Shown in pieces: positions 45,063 through 53,749 of a stretch of 64,000 nt of DNA. A model generated the notes under the pieces. It did no database searches. It saw nothing but the letters and a program-made list of their open reading frames with translations, and was not told the DNA's origin. This DNA is from Bacteroidaceae bacterium (GTDB taxonomy: Bacteria; Bacteroidota; Bacteroidia; Bacteroidales; Bacteroidaceae), in the NCBI GenBank assembly GCA_017442855.1, contig JAFSPM010000030.1, forward strand, positions 1 to 64,000, in the 5' to 3' direction. How positions within the stretch are numbered: position 1 is the stretch's first letter; each line of letters starts with the position of its first letter. The position numbers and the translations under genes are program-made.

Positions 45063-46379
45063 TTACTTCTTTATAAACTCCACACGTCTGTTTTGTGCAC
45101 GGCCAGCTTCGGTGCTATTATCAGCTACTGGCTCATGACTACCTTTGCCTACCGGGCGCAGGTTGAAAGGATCAACACCCTGACCTTCGAGCGCCTTCAC
45201 CACAGCCTCTGCACGCTCCTGGCTTAATGGGTCGTTAATCTTGTCAGAACCCTGATTGTCAGTATGGCCTTGTACCTCAAAGCGAGCTGTTGGGTTCTTC
45301 TTCATATACTCTGCCACCTTCTGGATTTCCTCCATTGACTCTGGCTTCAAGGTTGCCTTGCCAGTTTCAAACAGGATATTGTTGGTAACAAACTTTCCTG
45401 TCTCGGCAATGGCTTTCTCAACGGCAGACATATTTTGTGCATTGCGGTCGTATAGCTCAACAGCACCCTTTGCCAATACCACGTTGCGAACAAAGGTCAG
45501 ATTCTCATAATCGTAAGGTACCTGAAAGCAGAACCAAGTAGGTTGTTGTACTCTTGGCAGGTTCACCACACGATTGCCATCAATATAAGCTTTCAAAGCG
45601 CGTTTGTTGAAAGATATTGCTATTTTGTGCCAACCTTGCTTGAATTTATATTCAAATCCAGTAGATTTAACTTCACTTAAAGAACCATTGTTGTATTCAT
45701 AATGGTGTTGGTAATCTGCACAAACACTATGAACTAAAGAAAATGCATGGTCAGTAGGACTTAATGGATTTGCATTTCGATCGGTAGTATTTGCAAGTAC
45801 TAACTTGATATCGTTCAGGCCAATATCATCTTTCTGGTTCCAATAGTAGAATTCATATTCTATGGTAAATTCTTCAGGCAAATAGGCGCCTTGCTCTATA
45901 ATCAAAGGAGTGATGATACCACCGTTGGTTATCTCGACAGCTTTCACGCCACCAATGGTTTTTATTTCGGCATTACCCTCTATCAAGTCCCACTTGGAAG
46001 GAAATTCGCCCAATTGTTCACCCTTGAAATCATCTTCGAACATGATGACGTCGCCACGTTTGAAATCAGAAACAGTAGCTGTAGCAGGGTCAGTCTCGCC
46101 AATCTCTATCTCATCAGCATCGGATTTTTTGCTCTTCTTGGTAACAATCTCGTCTGATTCTTCAGCTTCGACTTCACCTTCAGAGTTGCCTTCTAGTACG
46201 CCATCCAGCACACTATCCATAGCCTTGTCAGCCTTTTCCTCCACCTTCTGCTCCACTTTATCCTTAGCTTTCTCTACCAGTTTCTTTCCCAAATTCTTCA
46301 AGAAACCTTGTGCTTCCACATCGGCTGAGTAGCTCAACGCCAATGCCAGCAACGTCACAAACATCAATATTCTTTTCAT
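45063..46379 (-). CDS. OmpA-domain envelope protein
   Basis: A 438-aa exported protein. After the signal (to about DVEA) the mature start QGFLKNLGKKLVEKAKDKVE forms an amphipathic helix, followed by an acidic stretch. The middle (about 105-290) resembles a concanavalin-like beta-sandwich (FTIEYEFYYWNQKDDIGLND, WHKIAISFNKRALKAYIDGN). The C-terminal ~110 residues are an OmpA peptidoglycan-binding domain (NNILFETGKATLKPESMEEI, FEVQGHTDNQGSD, SQERAEAVVKALEGQGV, QNRRVEFIKK). It probably anchors a carbohydrate- or protein-binding module to the cell wall. It is the first gene of a three-gene envelope cluster, divergent from a two-component system. Confidence 0.85.
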   Translation of the reverse strand: MKRILMFVTLLALALSYSADVEAQGFLKNLGKKLVEKAKDKVEQKVEEKADKAMDSVLDGVLEGNSEGEVEAEESDEIVTKKSKKSDADEIEIGETDPATATVSDFKRGDVIMFEDDFKGEQLGEFPSKWDLIEGNAEIKTIGGVKAVEITNGGIITPLIIEQGAYLPEEFTIEYEFYYWNQKDDIGLNDIKLVLANTTDRNANPLSPTDHAFSLVHSVCADYQHHYEYNNGSLSEVKSTGFEYKFKQGWHKIAISFNKRALKAYIDGNRVVNLPRVQQPTWFCFQVPYDYENLTFVRNVVLAKGAVELYDRNAQNMSAVEKAIAETGKFVTNNILFETGKATLKPESMEEIQKVAEYMKKNPTARFEVQGHTDNQGSDKINDPLSQERAEAVVKALEGQGVDPFNLRPVGKGSHEPVADNSTEAGRAQNRRVEFIKK

Positions 46380-46442
46380 AGCTATAATACTTTATATTAA
46401 TTCGTGTTTACAAAATTATCTGATATCCGCCTAACACACAAC

Positions 46443-46456
46443 CCCCCAATTGGGGG
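46443..46456. promoter_or_regulatory. perfect palindrome between divergent OmpA and kinase genes
   Basis: CCCCCAATTGGGGG, a 14-nt perfect inverted repeat followed by TTTTT on the plus strand, in the 151-nt divergent gap. It could be an operator for the neighbouring NarL-type regulator, or a hairpin terminator. A terminator makes little sense between two outward-facing genes, so an operator is slightly favoured. Confidence 0.4.
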
Positions 46457-46530
46457 TTTTTGCGACTACTTATTCTAAAAAGAAGAAAAAAACATAGGGA
46501 TATAATAACAAAAAGCATTACCTTAGCGGT

Positions 46531-48462
46531 ATGAAATTAGAATCGAATTACGCCATTTATATTTTTTTCATTGGAGTGATGGCCATGTTAGCGCCCACAG
46601 CCTTGATGGGGCAATATGCCGACCATCGAGGACGCTATGTTGACTCTATAGAAACGGTCTTGACGAGTACTACTCCCCCTAAAGGAGACGACTTGCTCCG
46701 TGCCTATCGTGACTTGGCATGGGGTTATTTGCAAAAAGACGGCAAAAAGTCGGAAGAGAATGCCCGCAAACTATTAGCGTTGACTTACCCAGCCAAGGCG
46801 ATGATGCTTCGAGTAGATGCTTTGCGCATATTGGGACTTCATGCATATGGAAAGAATGACTATGCTACTGCGTTGGAATACTTTGACCAGGCATTGGCAG
46901 TGAATGACTCCATGCGTTCAGAGAGTCGCTACACAGAGAAGAACATTGACGATAACCTCTCATCGTTGTATGGCTCAATAGCAAACTTGTACAATATACA
47001 AGACCAGGCGTTGCTTGCCATTGAATATTATCAGAAGGCATTACCTATATTCGAAAAGTATAATTGGCTTGAGAGTCAGACCATCCTCTACCACAACATT
47101 GGCGAACTCTATCTGAGCATGGGCAATACAGATGAGGCTAAGCGCAACTACGAATTAGCGGTAAAGAAAGGAACGGAAACGGGGGATTCACTGATGGTAG
47201 CATTACCCACCAGGGGATTGATGAAGATACACATCGGAAACAACGATTACGAGCAGGCTCTCAAGGCAGCCAACACTTGTTACGCCTATTATCATCCACA
47301 CAGAGAAGAAGAGCCAAACGACTATTTGCAGGTACTGGCTGGTTTGACCAGGATACATCTGATGGAAGGACATACCGACTTGTTGTTAGCAGAGAAAACT
47401 ATTACAGAGGCATTGTCTCTGTTGGATGAGGATGCCGACTCTGAAACATTGTCTGATGTATATAGCGCTACAGCAGAGTTGGCGATGGCGAATCACGACT
47501 GGAAAAAAGCTGCCGATTATTCATTGAAGGCGATAGATGCAGACCCTAATGAGACCTTCAATGACATGGACAACTACGCTCTGTTGACCGAAATATATGC
47601 TATGATGGGACAAAAGGATAAAGCTGCTGAATACGTCCACAAGTTGCATCAAGGCATGGAACGATTCTCTACAGAGCACTATCAGAGTGGCATATCTCAA
47701 ATGGAAGTAAGGTATCAAACTTTAAAGAAAGAAGCTGAGATAGAACAACTTAAAATAGAAAAGAGATGGTGGACATGGGGCACTTCTTTAGTATGTGTCA
47801 TCTTGCTATTAGTGATTCTTTTGTTCATTATTGTCAGTCGATGGTACAAGCTGCGCCATCAGCATAAGGAAGTTTTGGTGCGGATAGATGCAGAGGCCAA
47901 GGAAAGAGAACGTATTGGCCGAGACTTGCACGACCGCATGGGAGCTTTGCTCACTGGTATCAAGCTGAACTTAGAAGTGTTTGCCAAGAACCACCAAGAC
48001 ACCATTGCCAAAGACAATGCCCTGAAACTGACAGACGAGGCTGTCGTGGAAATGCGCAATGTGGCGCATCATCTCATGCCCGACTCTCTGAAACGTTATG
48101 GTTTACATACAGCACTTATGAACTTCTGCCAATCGGTGCCTACAGTAAGCTTTACTTTCGTTGGAAAGGAACACCGCTTACCCAAACCTAAAGAGGAGGC
48201 TATCTATTATATCGTGCATGAATTGGTGAACAATGCTGCCAAGAACGCCCATGCCAACAACATTTATGTACAGCTCATCATAAACGAGGGCTACACAGCC
48301 GTTAACGTGAGTGACGACGGACAAGGCTTGCCAGAGCAAACACAGTCGTTGCGGTTTGGCATGCAAAGCATAGAACAACGTGTAAAAGCCATTGACGGAA
48401 AATTGGATATTTACTCTAAACCTGGCGAAGGTACTGAAGTAAACATTGAAATAAAGGAATGA
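46531..48462 (+). CDS. TPR sensor histidine kinase, NarL-type partner
   Basis: A 643-aa membrane histidine kinase. The N-terminal hydrophobic segment serves as signal/anchor. About ten TPR-like helices follow (30-400; YATALEYFDQALAVND, LYHNIGELYLSMGNTDEAKR), then a membrane segment WGTSLVCVILLLVILLFIIV near 420. The HisKA_3 box ERIGRDLHDRMGALL carries phospho-His467. The HATPase has VHELVNNAAKNAHA, SDDGQGL and KPGEGTEV. The periplasmic TPR region is the sensor. The response regulator gene follows 3 nt later, so the two are a pair. The signal is unknown; the divergent OmpA gene is a possible target. Confidence 0.92.
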   Translation: MKLESNYAIYIFFIGVMAMLAPTALMGQYADHRGRYVDSIETVLTSTTPPKGDDLLRAYRDLAWGYLQKDGKKSEENARKLLALTYPAKAMMLRVDALRILGLHAYGKNDYATALEYFDQALAVNDSMRSESRYTEKNIDDNLSSLYGSIANLYNIQDQALLAIEYYQKALPIFEKYNWLESQTILYHNIGELYLSMGNTDEAKRNYELAVKKGTETGDSLMVALPTRGLMKIHIGNNDYEQALKAANTCYAYYHPHREEEPNDYLQVLAGLTRIHLMEGHTDLLLAEKTITEALSLLDEDADSETLSDVYSATAELAMANHDWKKAADYSLKAIDADPNETFNDMDNYALLTEIYAMMGQKDKAAEYVHKLHQGMERFSTEHYQSGISQMEVRYQTLKKEAEIEQLKIEKRWWTWGTSLVCVILLLVILLFIIVSRWYKLRHQHKEVLVRIDAEAKERERIGRDLHDRMGALLTGIKLNLEVFAKNHQDTIAKDNALKLTDEAVVEMRNVAHHLMPDSLKRYGLHTALMNFCQSVPTVSFTFVGKEHRLPKPKEEAIYYIVHELVNNAAKNAHANNIYVQLIINEGYTAVNVSDDGQGLPEQTQSLRFGMQSIEQRVKAIDGKLDIYSKPGEGTEVNIEIKE

Positions 48463-48465
48463 GCT

Positions 48466-49092
48466 ATGTATAAGATTATCATTTCAGACGACCATCAGAT
48501 TGTAACAGAAGGCATTGCCCGTATCATTAAGGAAATGACCATAGACGGACAACCTTTCGGAGAGGTATTAGCCAGCGTGCATACCTTGGCCGACTGCTTG
48601 GTGGCCTGCAGAGACCTACAACCTGACCTGCTATTGCTGGATGTAGCACTGAGCGATGGTGACGGCATCGACGCACTGCCCTTGCTATTGCAATCAACAC
48701 CTGACATGAAAGTCATCATTCTGACCTCCTATTCTGAAAGTGCCGTGATTGACCGTGCCATCTCAAACGGAGCGCATGGCTATATGCTCAAGACCACCGA
48801 CATACAAGAATTCACTGAGGGCATCAAGATGGTTATGAAAGGCGAGAACTACATCTGTCAAGAGGCAAAGCAGCAATGTGGCAAGCCTGAGAATATTGCC
48901 ATCAAACTTACCTTACGTGAAAAAGAAATACTAAAACTGATTGTCGAAGGATATACCATGAAAGAAATCTCGTCTAAACTCTGCTTGGGATTTGAGACCA
49001 TACACAGCTATACAAAATACCTGCGCGAGAAACTTCATGCCAACAACACAGCCACACTGGTTCGTAAAGCTTTAGAGTATCACCTGGTGTAA
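48466..49092 (+). CDS. NarL/FixJ-type response regulator
   Basis: A 208-aa regulator. The receiver domain (1-120) has the acidic pair SDD near residue 8, phospho-acceptor Asp59 in LLLLDVAL, Thr/Ser in ILTSY and Lys in MLKTTD. The LuxR-type HTH (about 145-205) reads LTLREKEILKLIVEGYTMKE, then IHSYTKYLREKLHANN. It is the partner of the TPR kinase directly upstream. A perfect 14-nt palindrome in front of the kinase gene is a candidate site for autoregulation. Confidence 0.93.
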   Translation: MYKIIISDDHQIVTEGIARIIKEMTIDGQPFGEVLASVHTLADCLVACRDLQPDLLLLDVALSDGDGIDALPLLLQSTPDMKVIILTSYSESAVIDRAISNGAHGYMLKTTDIQEFTEGIKMVMKGENYICQEAKQQCGKPENIAIKLTLREKEILKLIVEGYTMKEISSKLCLGFETIHSYTKYLREKLHANNTATLVRKALEYHLV

Positions 49093-49094
49093 AA

Positions 49095-49250
49095 CGGCGC
49101 CTCAACAAAACCAAATTAAATACTTTTATTTGCTTTTGTCCCCTCTCCTGGCTCCCCCGTTATCGGGGGAGAGCAACAGCTTGCACTATCTTTAGATAAG
49201 ATAGGCGGCGCCTCAACAAAGCCAAATTAAATACTTTTATTTGCTTTTGT
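49095..49250. repeat. tandem 45-nt direct repeat with insertion
   Basis: CGGCGCCTCAACAAA and the 30 nt after it occur at 49095-49139 and 49206-49250 with one mismatch, 111 nt apart. The 3' flanks also match (GCTTGCACTATCTTT at 49179-49193 and 49256-49270). In copy one a 39-nt segment (49140-49178) rich in C and G runs separates these two blocks; in copy two only 5 nt do. So a promoter region has been duplicated, and the first copy holds an inserted hairpin-type sequence. Confidence 0.75.
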
Positions 49251-49271
49251 GTTCGGCTTGCACTATCTTTG
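49240..49271 (+). promoter_or_regulatory. promoter of the DPP IV-lipA operon
   Basis: TTTG (49240-49243), 20-nt spacer, TATCTTTG (49264-49271), a good Bacteroidetes promoter 32 nt ahead of the DPP IV ATG. The upstream duplicate has the same TTTG (49129-49132), but its TATCTTTA box is 54 nt away because of the insertion, so only this copy should work. Confidence 0.65.
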
Positions 49272-49303
49272 TAGTCACAATAAATAAAGAAATAATTAAG
49301 ACT

Positions 49304-51517
49304 ATGAAGCATATTGGCATTACTTTTATGTTGTGTCTGTGCACTGTGATGGCATGGGCACAGGGCAGAAACCTTGAATTGAACGACGTGTTAAGAGGAG
49401 AGTTTACTCCTCGTAACATCTATGGTGTAACCCCTATCCCTGGCGATGGCGAGCACTATTCGCAGATGAACCAGGAACGTACGCAGGTCATCAAGTATTC
49501 GTTTAAGACAGGCCAGCAAGTGGAGGTGCTGTTCGATGTGGCTACGGCTCGCGATTGCCCATTCAAGCGCTTCGACAGCTACGAGTATTCTCCCGATGGA
49601 CAGACACTGCTCATTGCTACAGAAAGTGAATCTATCTATCGCCGTTCTTTCAAGGCAGTATATTATCTCTACAGCCTTCGCCGTAACACCAACGGTCAGA
49701 TACGCAATGCCGTAGAGCGACTTTCTGATGGTGGTCCTCAACAGGCTCCTGTATTCTCGCCCGATGGCTCGATGGTGGCATTCATGCGCGACAACAATAT
49801 CTTCTTGGTGAAGCTGCTCTTTGGCAATAGCGAGAGTCAGGTGACGGAGGACGGTCAGCGTAATGCCATTATCAACGGTGTACCCGACTGGGTATATGAG
49901 GAGGAGTTCTCGATGAGTCGTGCGATGGAGTTCAGTGCCGACAGCAAGATGCTGGCATTCATCCGCTACGACGAGAGCAAGGTGCCTACCTACTCGTTCC
50001 CTCTGTTTGCAGGTGCATCTCCCAAGTATGACGAATATGCCAAATATCCTGGTGCCTATACCTATAAATATCCCAAGACAGGTGAAGCCAACAGCAAGGT
50101 GGAGGTGCGTACATTCGACATACAGAGCAAGGTGACGCGCACCATGCAGGTGCCTTTGGAAGAAGGGGCTTACATCCCTCGCATCTACTTTACCAAGCAA
50201 CCCGACCAGCTGGCAATTATCACCATGAATCGCCACCAGAACCGCTTGGATATGTATATGGGCAATGCGCGTAGCACTGTCTGCAAACTGGTGTTGCGTG
50301 ACGAGAGCGATACCTATATCAAGGAGGAGGTGTTGGACGATATCCATTTCTACGACAACAACTTCACATTCACCAGCGAGAAGAGTGGCTTCAATCATCT
50401 GTATTGGTACACCTTGCAAGGCAACTTGGTAAAGCAGGTAACAGCCGGCAACTACGAGGTAAAGGAATTCTTGGGCTACTCGCCTGCTGACGAAACCTTC
50501 TATTTTACCAGCAACGAGGAGAGTCCATTGCGAAAGGCAGTGTATAAAGTGGATAAGAAAGGCAAGAAGACCAAACTCTCACAACAGGCAGGTGTAAACA
50601 ACGCACTCTTCAGCAGTAACATGAAGTATTACCTGAATCGCTATACCAACCTCACCACCCCAACGGTGATTACCCTGAACGACAACAACGGCAAGGTACT
50701 GACCACCTTGATTGACAATGCCGAGCTGAAGCAAAAACTGGCTCAATACAACATGCCGAAGAAGGAGTTCTTTACCTTCACCACTTCTCGTGGTACCCAG
50801 CTGAATGGTTGGATGATGAAGCCTGCCAACTTTGATGCTTCACAGAAATATCCTGTGTTGCAGTATCAGTATAGCGGTCCTGGTTCTCAGCAAGTACAAG
50901 ACCAGTTCAGTGTATCTTGGGAAACCTACATGGCTTCACAGGGATACATAGTAGTGTGTGTGGATGGTCGAGGCACCGGTGGCAGAGGCGCTGACTTTGA
51001 GAAGCAGACTTATCAGAACCTGGGTGTGAAAGAAGCGCAGGATCAAGTGGCGGTGGCCGAGTATATGGGTCAGCAACCCTACGTTGACAAAGGGCGCATC
51101 GGCATCTGGGGATGGAGCTATGGTGGCTATATGACACTGATGAGCATGAGCGAGGGAACGCCTGTTTTCAAGGCAGGTGTGGCTGTGGCTCCTGTGACCG
51201 ACTGGAACTATTACGACACCGTATATGGCGAGCGTTATATGCGTACGCCACAGGAGAACCCTGACGGCTACAAGGCTGCTTCAGCAATGGAGCGTGCCGA
51301 CAAGCTGAGTGGCAACCTGCTGCTGATTCATGGTATGGCCGACGATAATGTGCATTTCCAGAACTCAGCCGAATATGCCGAGACACTGGTACAGAAAGGC
51401 AAGCAGTTTGATATGCAGGTATATACCAACCGTAACCATAGCATAGCTGGTGGCAATACGCGCCAGCATCTCTATACCAAGATAACTAACTTCTTCAATA
51501 GCCAGTTGAAGAAATGA
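49304..51517 (+). CDS. dipeptidyl-peptidase IV (S9 family)
   Basis: A 737-aa secreted serine peptidase that releases Xaa-Pro dipeptides. The chosen start MKHIGITFMLCLCTVMAWAQ is a complete signal peptide; the upstream in-frame ATG at 49241 lies inside the promoter. The beta-propeller runs over about 60-480 and includes the double-Glu segment YEEEFSMSRAMEFS that binds the substrate amino terminus. The hydrolase domain has the nucleophile in GWSYGGYMTLMS (Ser605), acid in HGMADDNVHF (Asp680) and NRNHSIAGGN (His712), closely matching P. gingivalis DPP IV. It heads a five-gene operon with 4-nt overlap to lipA. Confidence 0.94.
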   Translation: MKHIGITFMLCLCTVMAWAQGRNLELNDVLRGEFTPRNIYGVTPIPGDGEHYSQMNQERTQVIKYSFKTGQQVEVLFDVATARDCPFKRFDSYEYSPDGQTLLIATESESIYRRSFKAVYYLYSLRRNTNGQIRNAVERLSDGGPQQAPVFSPDGSMVAFMRDNNIFLVKLLFGNSESQVTEDGQRNAIINGVPDWVYEEEFSMSRAMEFSADSKMLAFIRYDESKVPTYSFPLFAGASPKYDEYAKYPGAYTYKYPKTGEANSKVEVRTFDIQSKVTRTMQVPLEEGAYIPRIYFTKQPDQLAIITMNRHQNRLDMYMGNARSTVCKLVLRDESDTYIKEEVLDDIHFYDNNFTFTSEKSGFNHLYWYTLQGNLVKQVTAGNYEVKEFLGYSPADETFYFTSNEESPLRKAVYKVDKKGKKTKLSQQAGVNNALFSSNMKYYLNRYTNLTTPTVITLNDNNGKVLTTLIDNAELKQKLAQYNMPKKEFFTFTTSRGTQLNGWMMKPANFDASQKYPVLQYQYSGPGSQQVQDQFSVSWETYMASQGYIVVCVDGRGTGGRGADFEKQTYQNLGVKEAQDQVAVAEYMGQQPYVDKGRIGIWGWSYGGYMTLMSMSEGTPVFKAGVAVAPVTDWNYYDTVYGERYMRTPQENPDGYKAASAMERADKLSGNLLLIHGMADDNVHFQNSAEYAETLVQKGKQFDMQVYTNRNHSIAGGNTRQHLYTKITNFFNSQLKK

Positions 51518-52371
51518 GTGAGCATTTGAGAAAGCCTGATTGGCTAAAGGTAAACTTCGGTGCCAACGAGCGATATACCAACACCAAGCGCATCGTAGAT
51601 ACCCACCGTCTGCACACGATTTGCAGCAGTGGACGATGCCCTAACATCGGTGAGTGTTGGGGTCGAGGTACTGCTACCTTTATGATTGGGGGCAACATCT
51701 GTACGCGTTGCTGTAAGTTCTGCAATACCAACAGCGGGAAGCCCCTGCCCTTGGACGAGGCTGAACCCATGCATGTGGCAGAGTCTATCCAACTGATGCA
51801 ACTCAACCATGCTGTCATCACCTCGGTTGATAGAGATGACCTGCCCGACTACGGAGCAGCACACTGGGTGGCCACCATCAAGGCCATCAAGGGACTCAAC
51901 CCATCGGTAACGATGGAGGTGCTGATACCTGACTTTATGGGGCGAGAAGAGCTTATTGCCAGCATTATTGAAGCTAAGCCCGATGTGATATCACATAACA
52001 TGGAGACGGTGCGACGACTGACGCCAGTAGTGCGCAGTGTGGCCACCTACGACCGAAGTCTGCAAGTGCTCAAGCAGGTAGCTGAGAGTCCCATCCCTGC
52101 CAAGACAGGCATCATGGTGGGCTTGGGCGAGACAATAGCTGAGGTAGAGGAAACGATGGACGACTTGTTGGCTGTGGGTTGTTCCATCCTTACCATCGGG
52201 CAATACCTACAACCCACCCACAAGCACTATCCCGTGCAAGAGTATGTCGCCCCGCAACAATTTGATTCCTATAAGGAAACAGCCCTTGCCAAAGGTTTCA
52301 AGATGGTGGAGAGCGGACCGTTAGTACGATCGTCTTATTATGCAGAACGAGCCTTAATGAAGAAGATATGA
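51514..52371 (+). CDS. lipA: lipoyl synthase
   Basis: A 285-aa radical SAM enzyme that inserts two sulfurs into protein-bound octanoyl groups to make lipoate. The auxiliary cluster Cys are in CSSGRCPNIGECWGRG, and the radical SAM triad is CTRCCKFC near 67-74. The C-terminal RSSYYAERALMK carries the RSSY motif whose Ser ligates the auxiliary cluster. It is coupled to DPP IV by an ATGA overlap, an arrangement with no obvious functional link. Confidence 0.95.
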   Translation: MSEHLRKPDWLKVNFGANERYTNTKRIVDTHRLHTICSSGRCPNIGECWGRGTATFMIGGNICTRCCKFCNTNSGKPLPLDEAEPMHVAESIQLMQLNHAVITSVDRDDLPDYGAAHWVATIKAIKGLNPSVTMEVLIPDFMGREELIASIIEAKPDVISHNMETVRRLTPVVRSVATYDRSLQVLKQVAESPIPAKTGIMVGLGETIAEVEETMDDLLAVGCSILTIGQYLQPTHKHYPVQEYVAPQQFDSYKETALAKGFKMVESGPLVRSSYYAERALMKKI

Positions 52372-53072
52372 AGACTGCCTTATACTTAATACCTGTGCTG
52401 TTAGGCAATACTACCGTAGAGCGGGTGTTGCCCTCCTATAACAAGGAGGTAATTCTGGGCATCCGCCATTTCATTGTGGAAGACGTGCGTTCGGCACGTC
52501 GTTTCCTGAAGACGGTGGATAAAGATATCAACATCGACGAGTTGCAGTTCTACCCTCTGAACAAACATACTTCTCCGCAAGACATCAGTGGTTACCTGAA
52601 GCCATTGGAAGAGGGCAACCCGATGGGCGTAATATCTGAGGCAGGTTGTCCTGCGGTAGCTGATCCAGGAGCCGATGTTGTGGCAATAGCACAACGCAAG
52701 AACTTGCCTGTGGTGCCGTTGGTAGGACCGTCAAGTATCATACTGAGTGTGATGGCGAGTGGGTTCAACGGACAGAGTTTTGCCTTCAACGGCTATCTTC
52801 CCATAGAGCCCACCGAGCGAGCCAAGAAGCTGAGAATCTTAGAGCAACGTGCAGCTACAGAGCATCAGACGCAAATCTTTATCGAGACACCTTATCGTAA
52901 TAACAAGATGGTGGAGGATATCTTGAAAAGCTGTCGCCCGCAAACCAGACTCTGCATCGCTGCCAACATCACCTGCGAGGATGAATACATCAAGACCAAG
53001 ACCTTGAAGGAATGGAAAGGACAGGTACCTGACCTGAGCAAAATACCATGCATATTCTTATTGTACGTTTAG
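52368..53072 (+). CDS. RsmI-like tetrapyrrole-methylase-fold methyltransferase
   Basis: A 234-aa SAM-dependent methyltransferase of the YraL/RsmI fold. Marks: LYLIPVLLGNTTVERVLP, VISEAGCPAVADPGADVVAI (SAM site), VPLVGPSSIILSVMASGFNG, and FIETPYRNNKMVEDIL. It is shorter and more divergent than true RsmI, which 2'-O-methylates C1402 of 16S rRNA. Bacteroidetes commonly encode such a second paralogue, so the substrate is uncertain. Overlaps lipA by 4 nt. Confidence 0.85.
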   Translation: MKTALYLIPVLLGNTTVERVLPSYNKEVILGIRHFIVEDVRSARRFLKTVDKDINIDELQFYPLNKHTSPQDISGYLKPLEEGNPMGVISEAGCPAVADPGADVVAIAQRKNLPVVPLVGPSSIILSVMASGFNGQSFAFNGYLPIEPTERAKKLRILEQRAATEHQTQIFIETPYRNNKMVEDILKSCRPQTRLCIAANITCEDEYIKTKTLKEWKGQVPDLSKIPCIFLLYV

Positions 53073-53086
53073 GAAGATTGAACCCT

Positions 53087-53737
53087 ATGAAAAAACTCGT
53101 CATATTCGACTTGGATGGTACGCTCATCAACACCATCGCCGATCTGGGCGCCAGTACCAACTACGCCCTGCAGCGACTGGGCTATCCCACGCACGATTTA
53201 GAAAGCTATAAGCTGAAGGTGGGCAATGGCATCAACAACTTGTTCCGTCGTGCCTTGCCTGAAGGAGAAAAGATTGACGAGAATGTGTTGCGTGTAAGGC
53301 GTGAGTTCATACCTTATTATAATGCCCACAACACCGACCTCAGTCGCCCCTACCCTGGCATGATTGAATTGTTGGAAGCGTTGCAAGGCGAAGGAGTCTT
53401 ATTGGCAGTAGCCAGCAACAAATACCAGGAAGCTACCTCTAAGATTATTACTGAATTATTACCAACCATAAGATTTTCAGCTATATTAGGACAGCGTGAG
53501 GGCATCAATATCAAACCCGATCCACAGATAGTCTATGACATCCTAGCCACTACCAATATGGCCAAAGATGATGTGTTCTATATAGGCGACTCAGGGGTGG
53601 ATATGCAGACAGGCCTCAATGCTGGAGTAGAGACTTGTGGCGTTACTTGGGGCTTCCGTTCTCGCGAAGAACTGGAGTCATTCCATCCACAACATATTGT
53701 TGACAGTGTTCAGGAACTAAAGCACATCATATTATAA
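53087..53737 (+). CDS. HAD hydrolase, phosphoglycolate phosphatase-like
   Basis: A 216-aa HAD phosphatase from the chosen start MKKLVIFDLDGTLINT. An earlier in-frame ATG (53048) overlaps the methyltransferase and adds an unrelated tail, so it is rejected. Motif I is DLDGT, the cap is alpha-helical (about 15-85), motif II lies in LLAVASNKY, Lys in INIKPDPQIV, and motif IV in FYIGDSGVDMQTGLNAG. The arrangement fits the Gph/PGP group that clears 2-phosphoglycolate; the exact substrate is open. Confidence 0.85.
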   Translation: MKKLVIFDLDGTLINTIADLGASTNYALQRLGYPTHDLESYKLKVGNGINNLFRRALPEGEKIDENVLRVRREFIPYYNAHNTDLSRPYPGMIELLEALQGEGVLLAVASNKYQEATSKIITELLPTIRFSAILGQREGINIKPDPQIVYDILATTNMAKDDVFYIGDSGVDMQTGLNAGVETCGVTWGFRSREELESFHPQHIVDSVQELKHIIL

Positions 53738-53749
53738 GTAGCTTAATTT

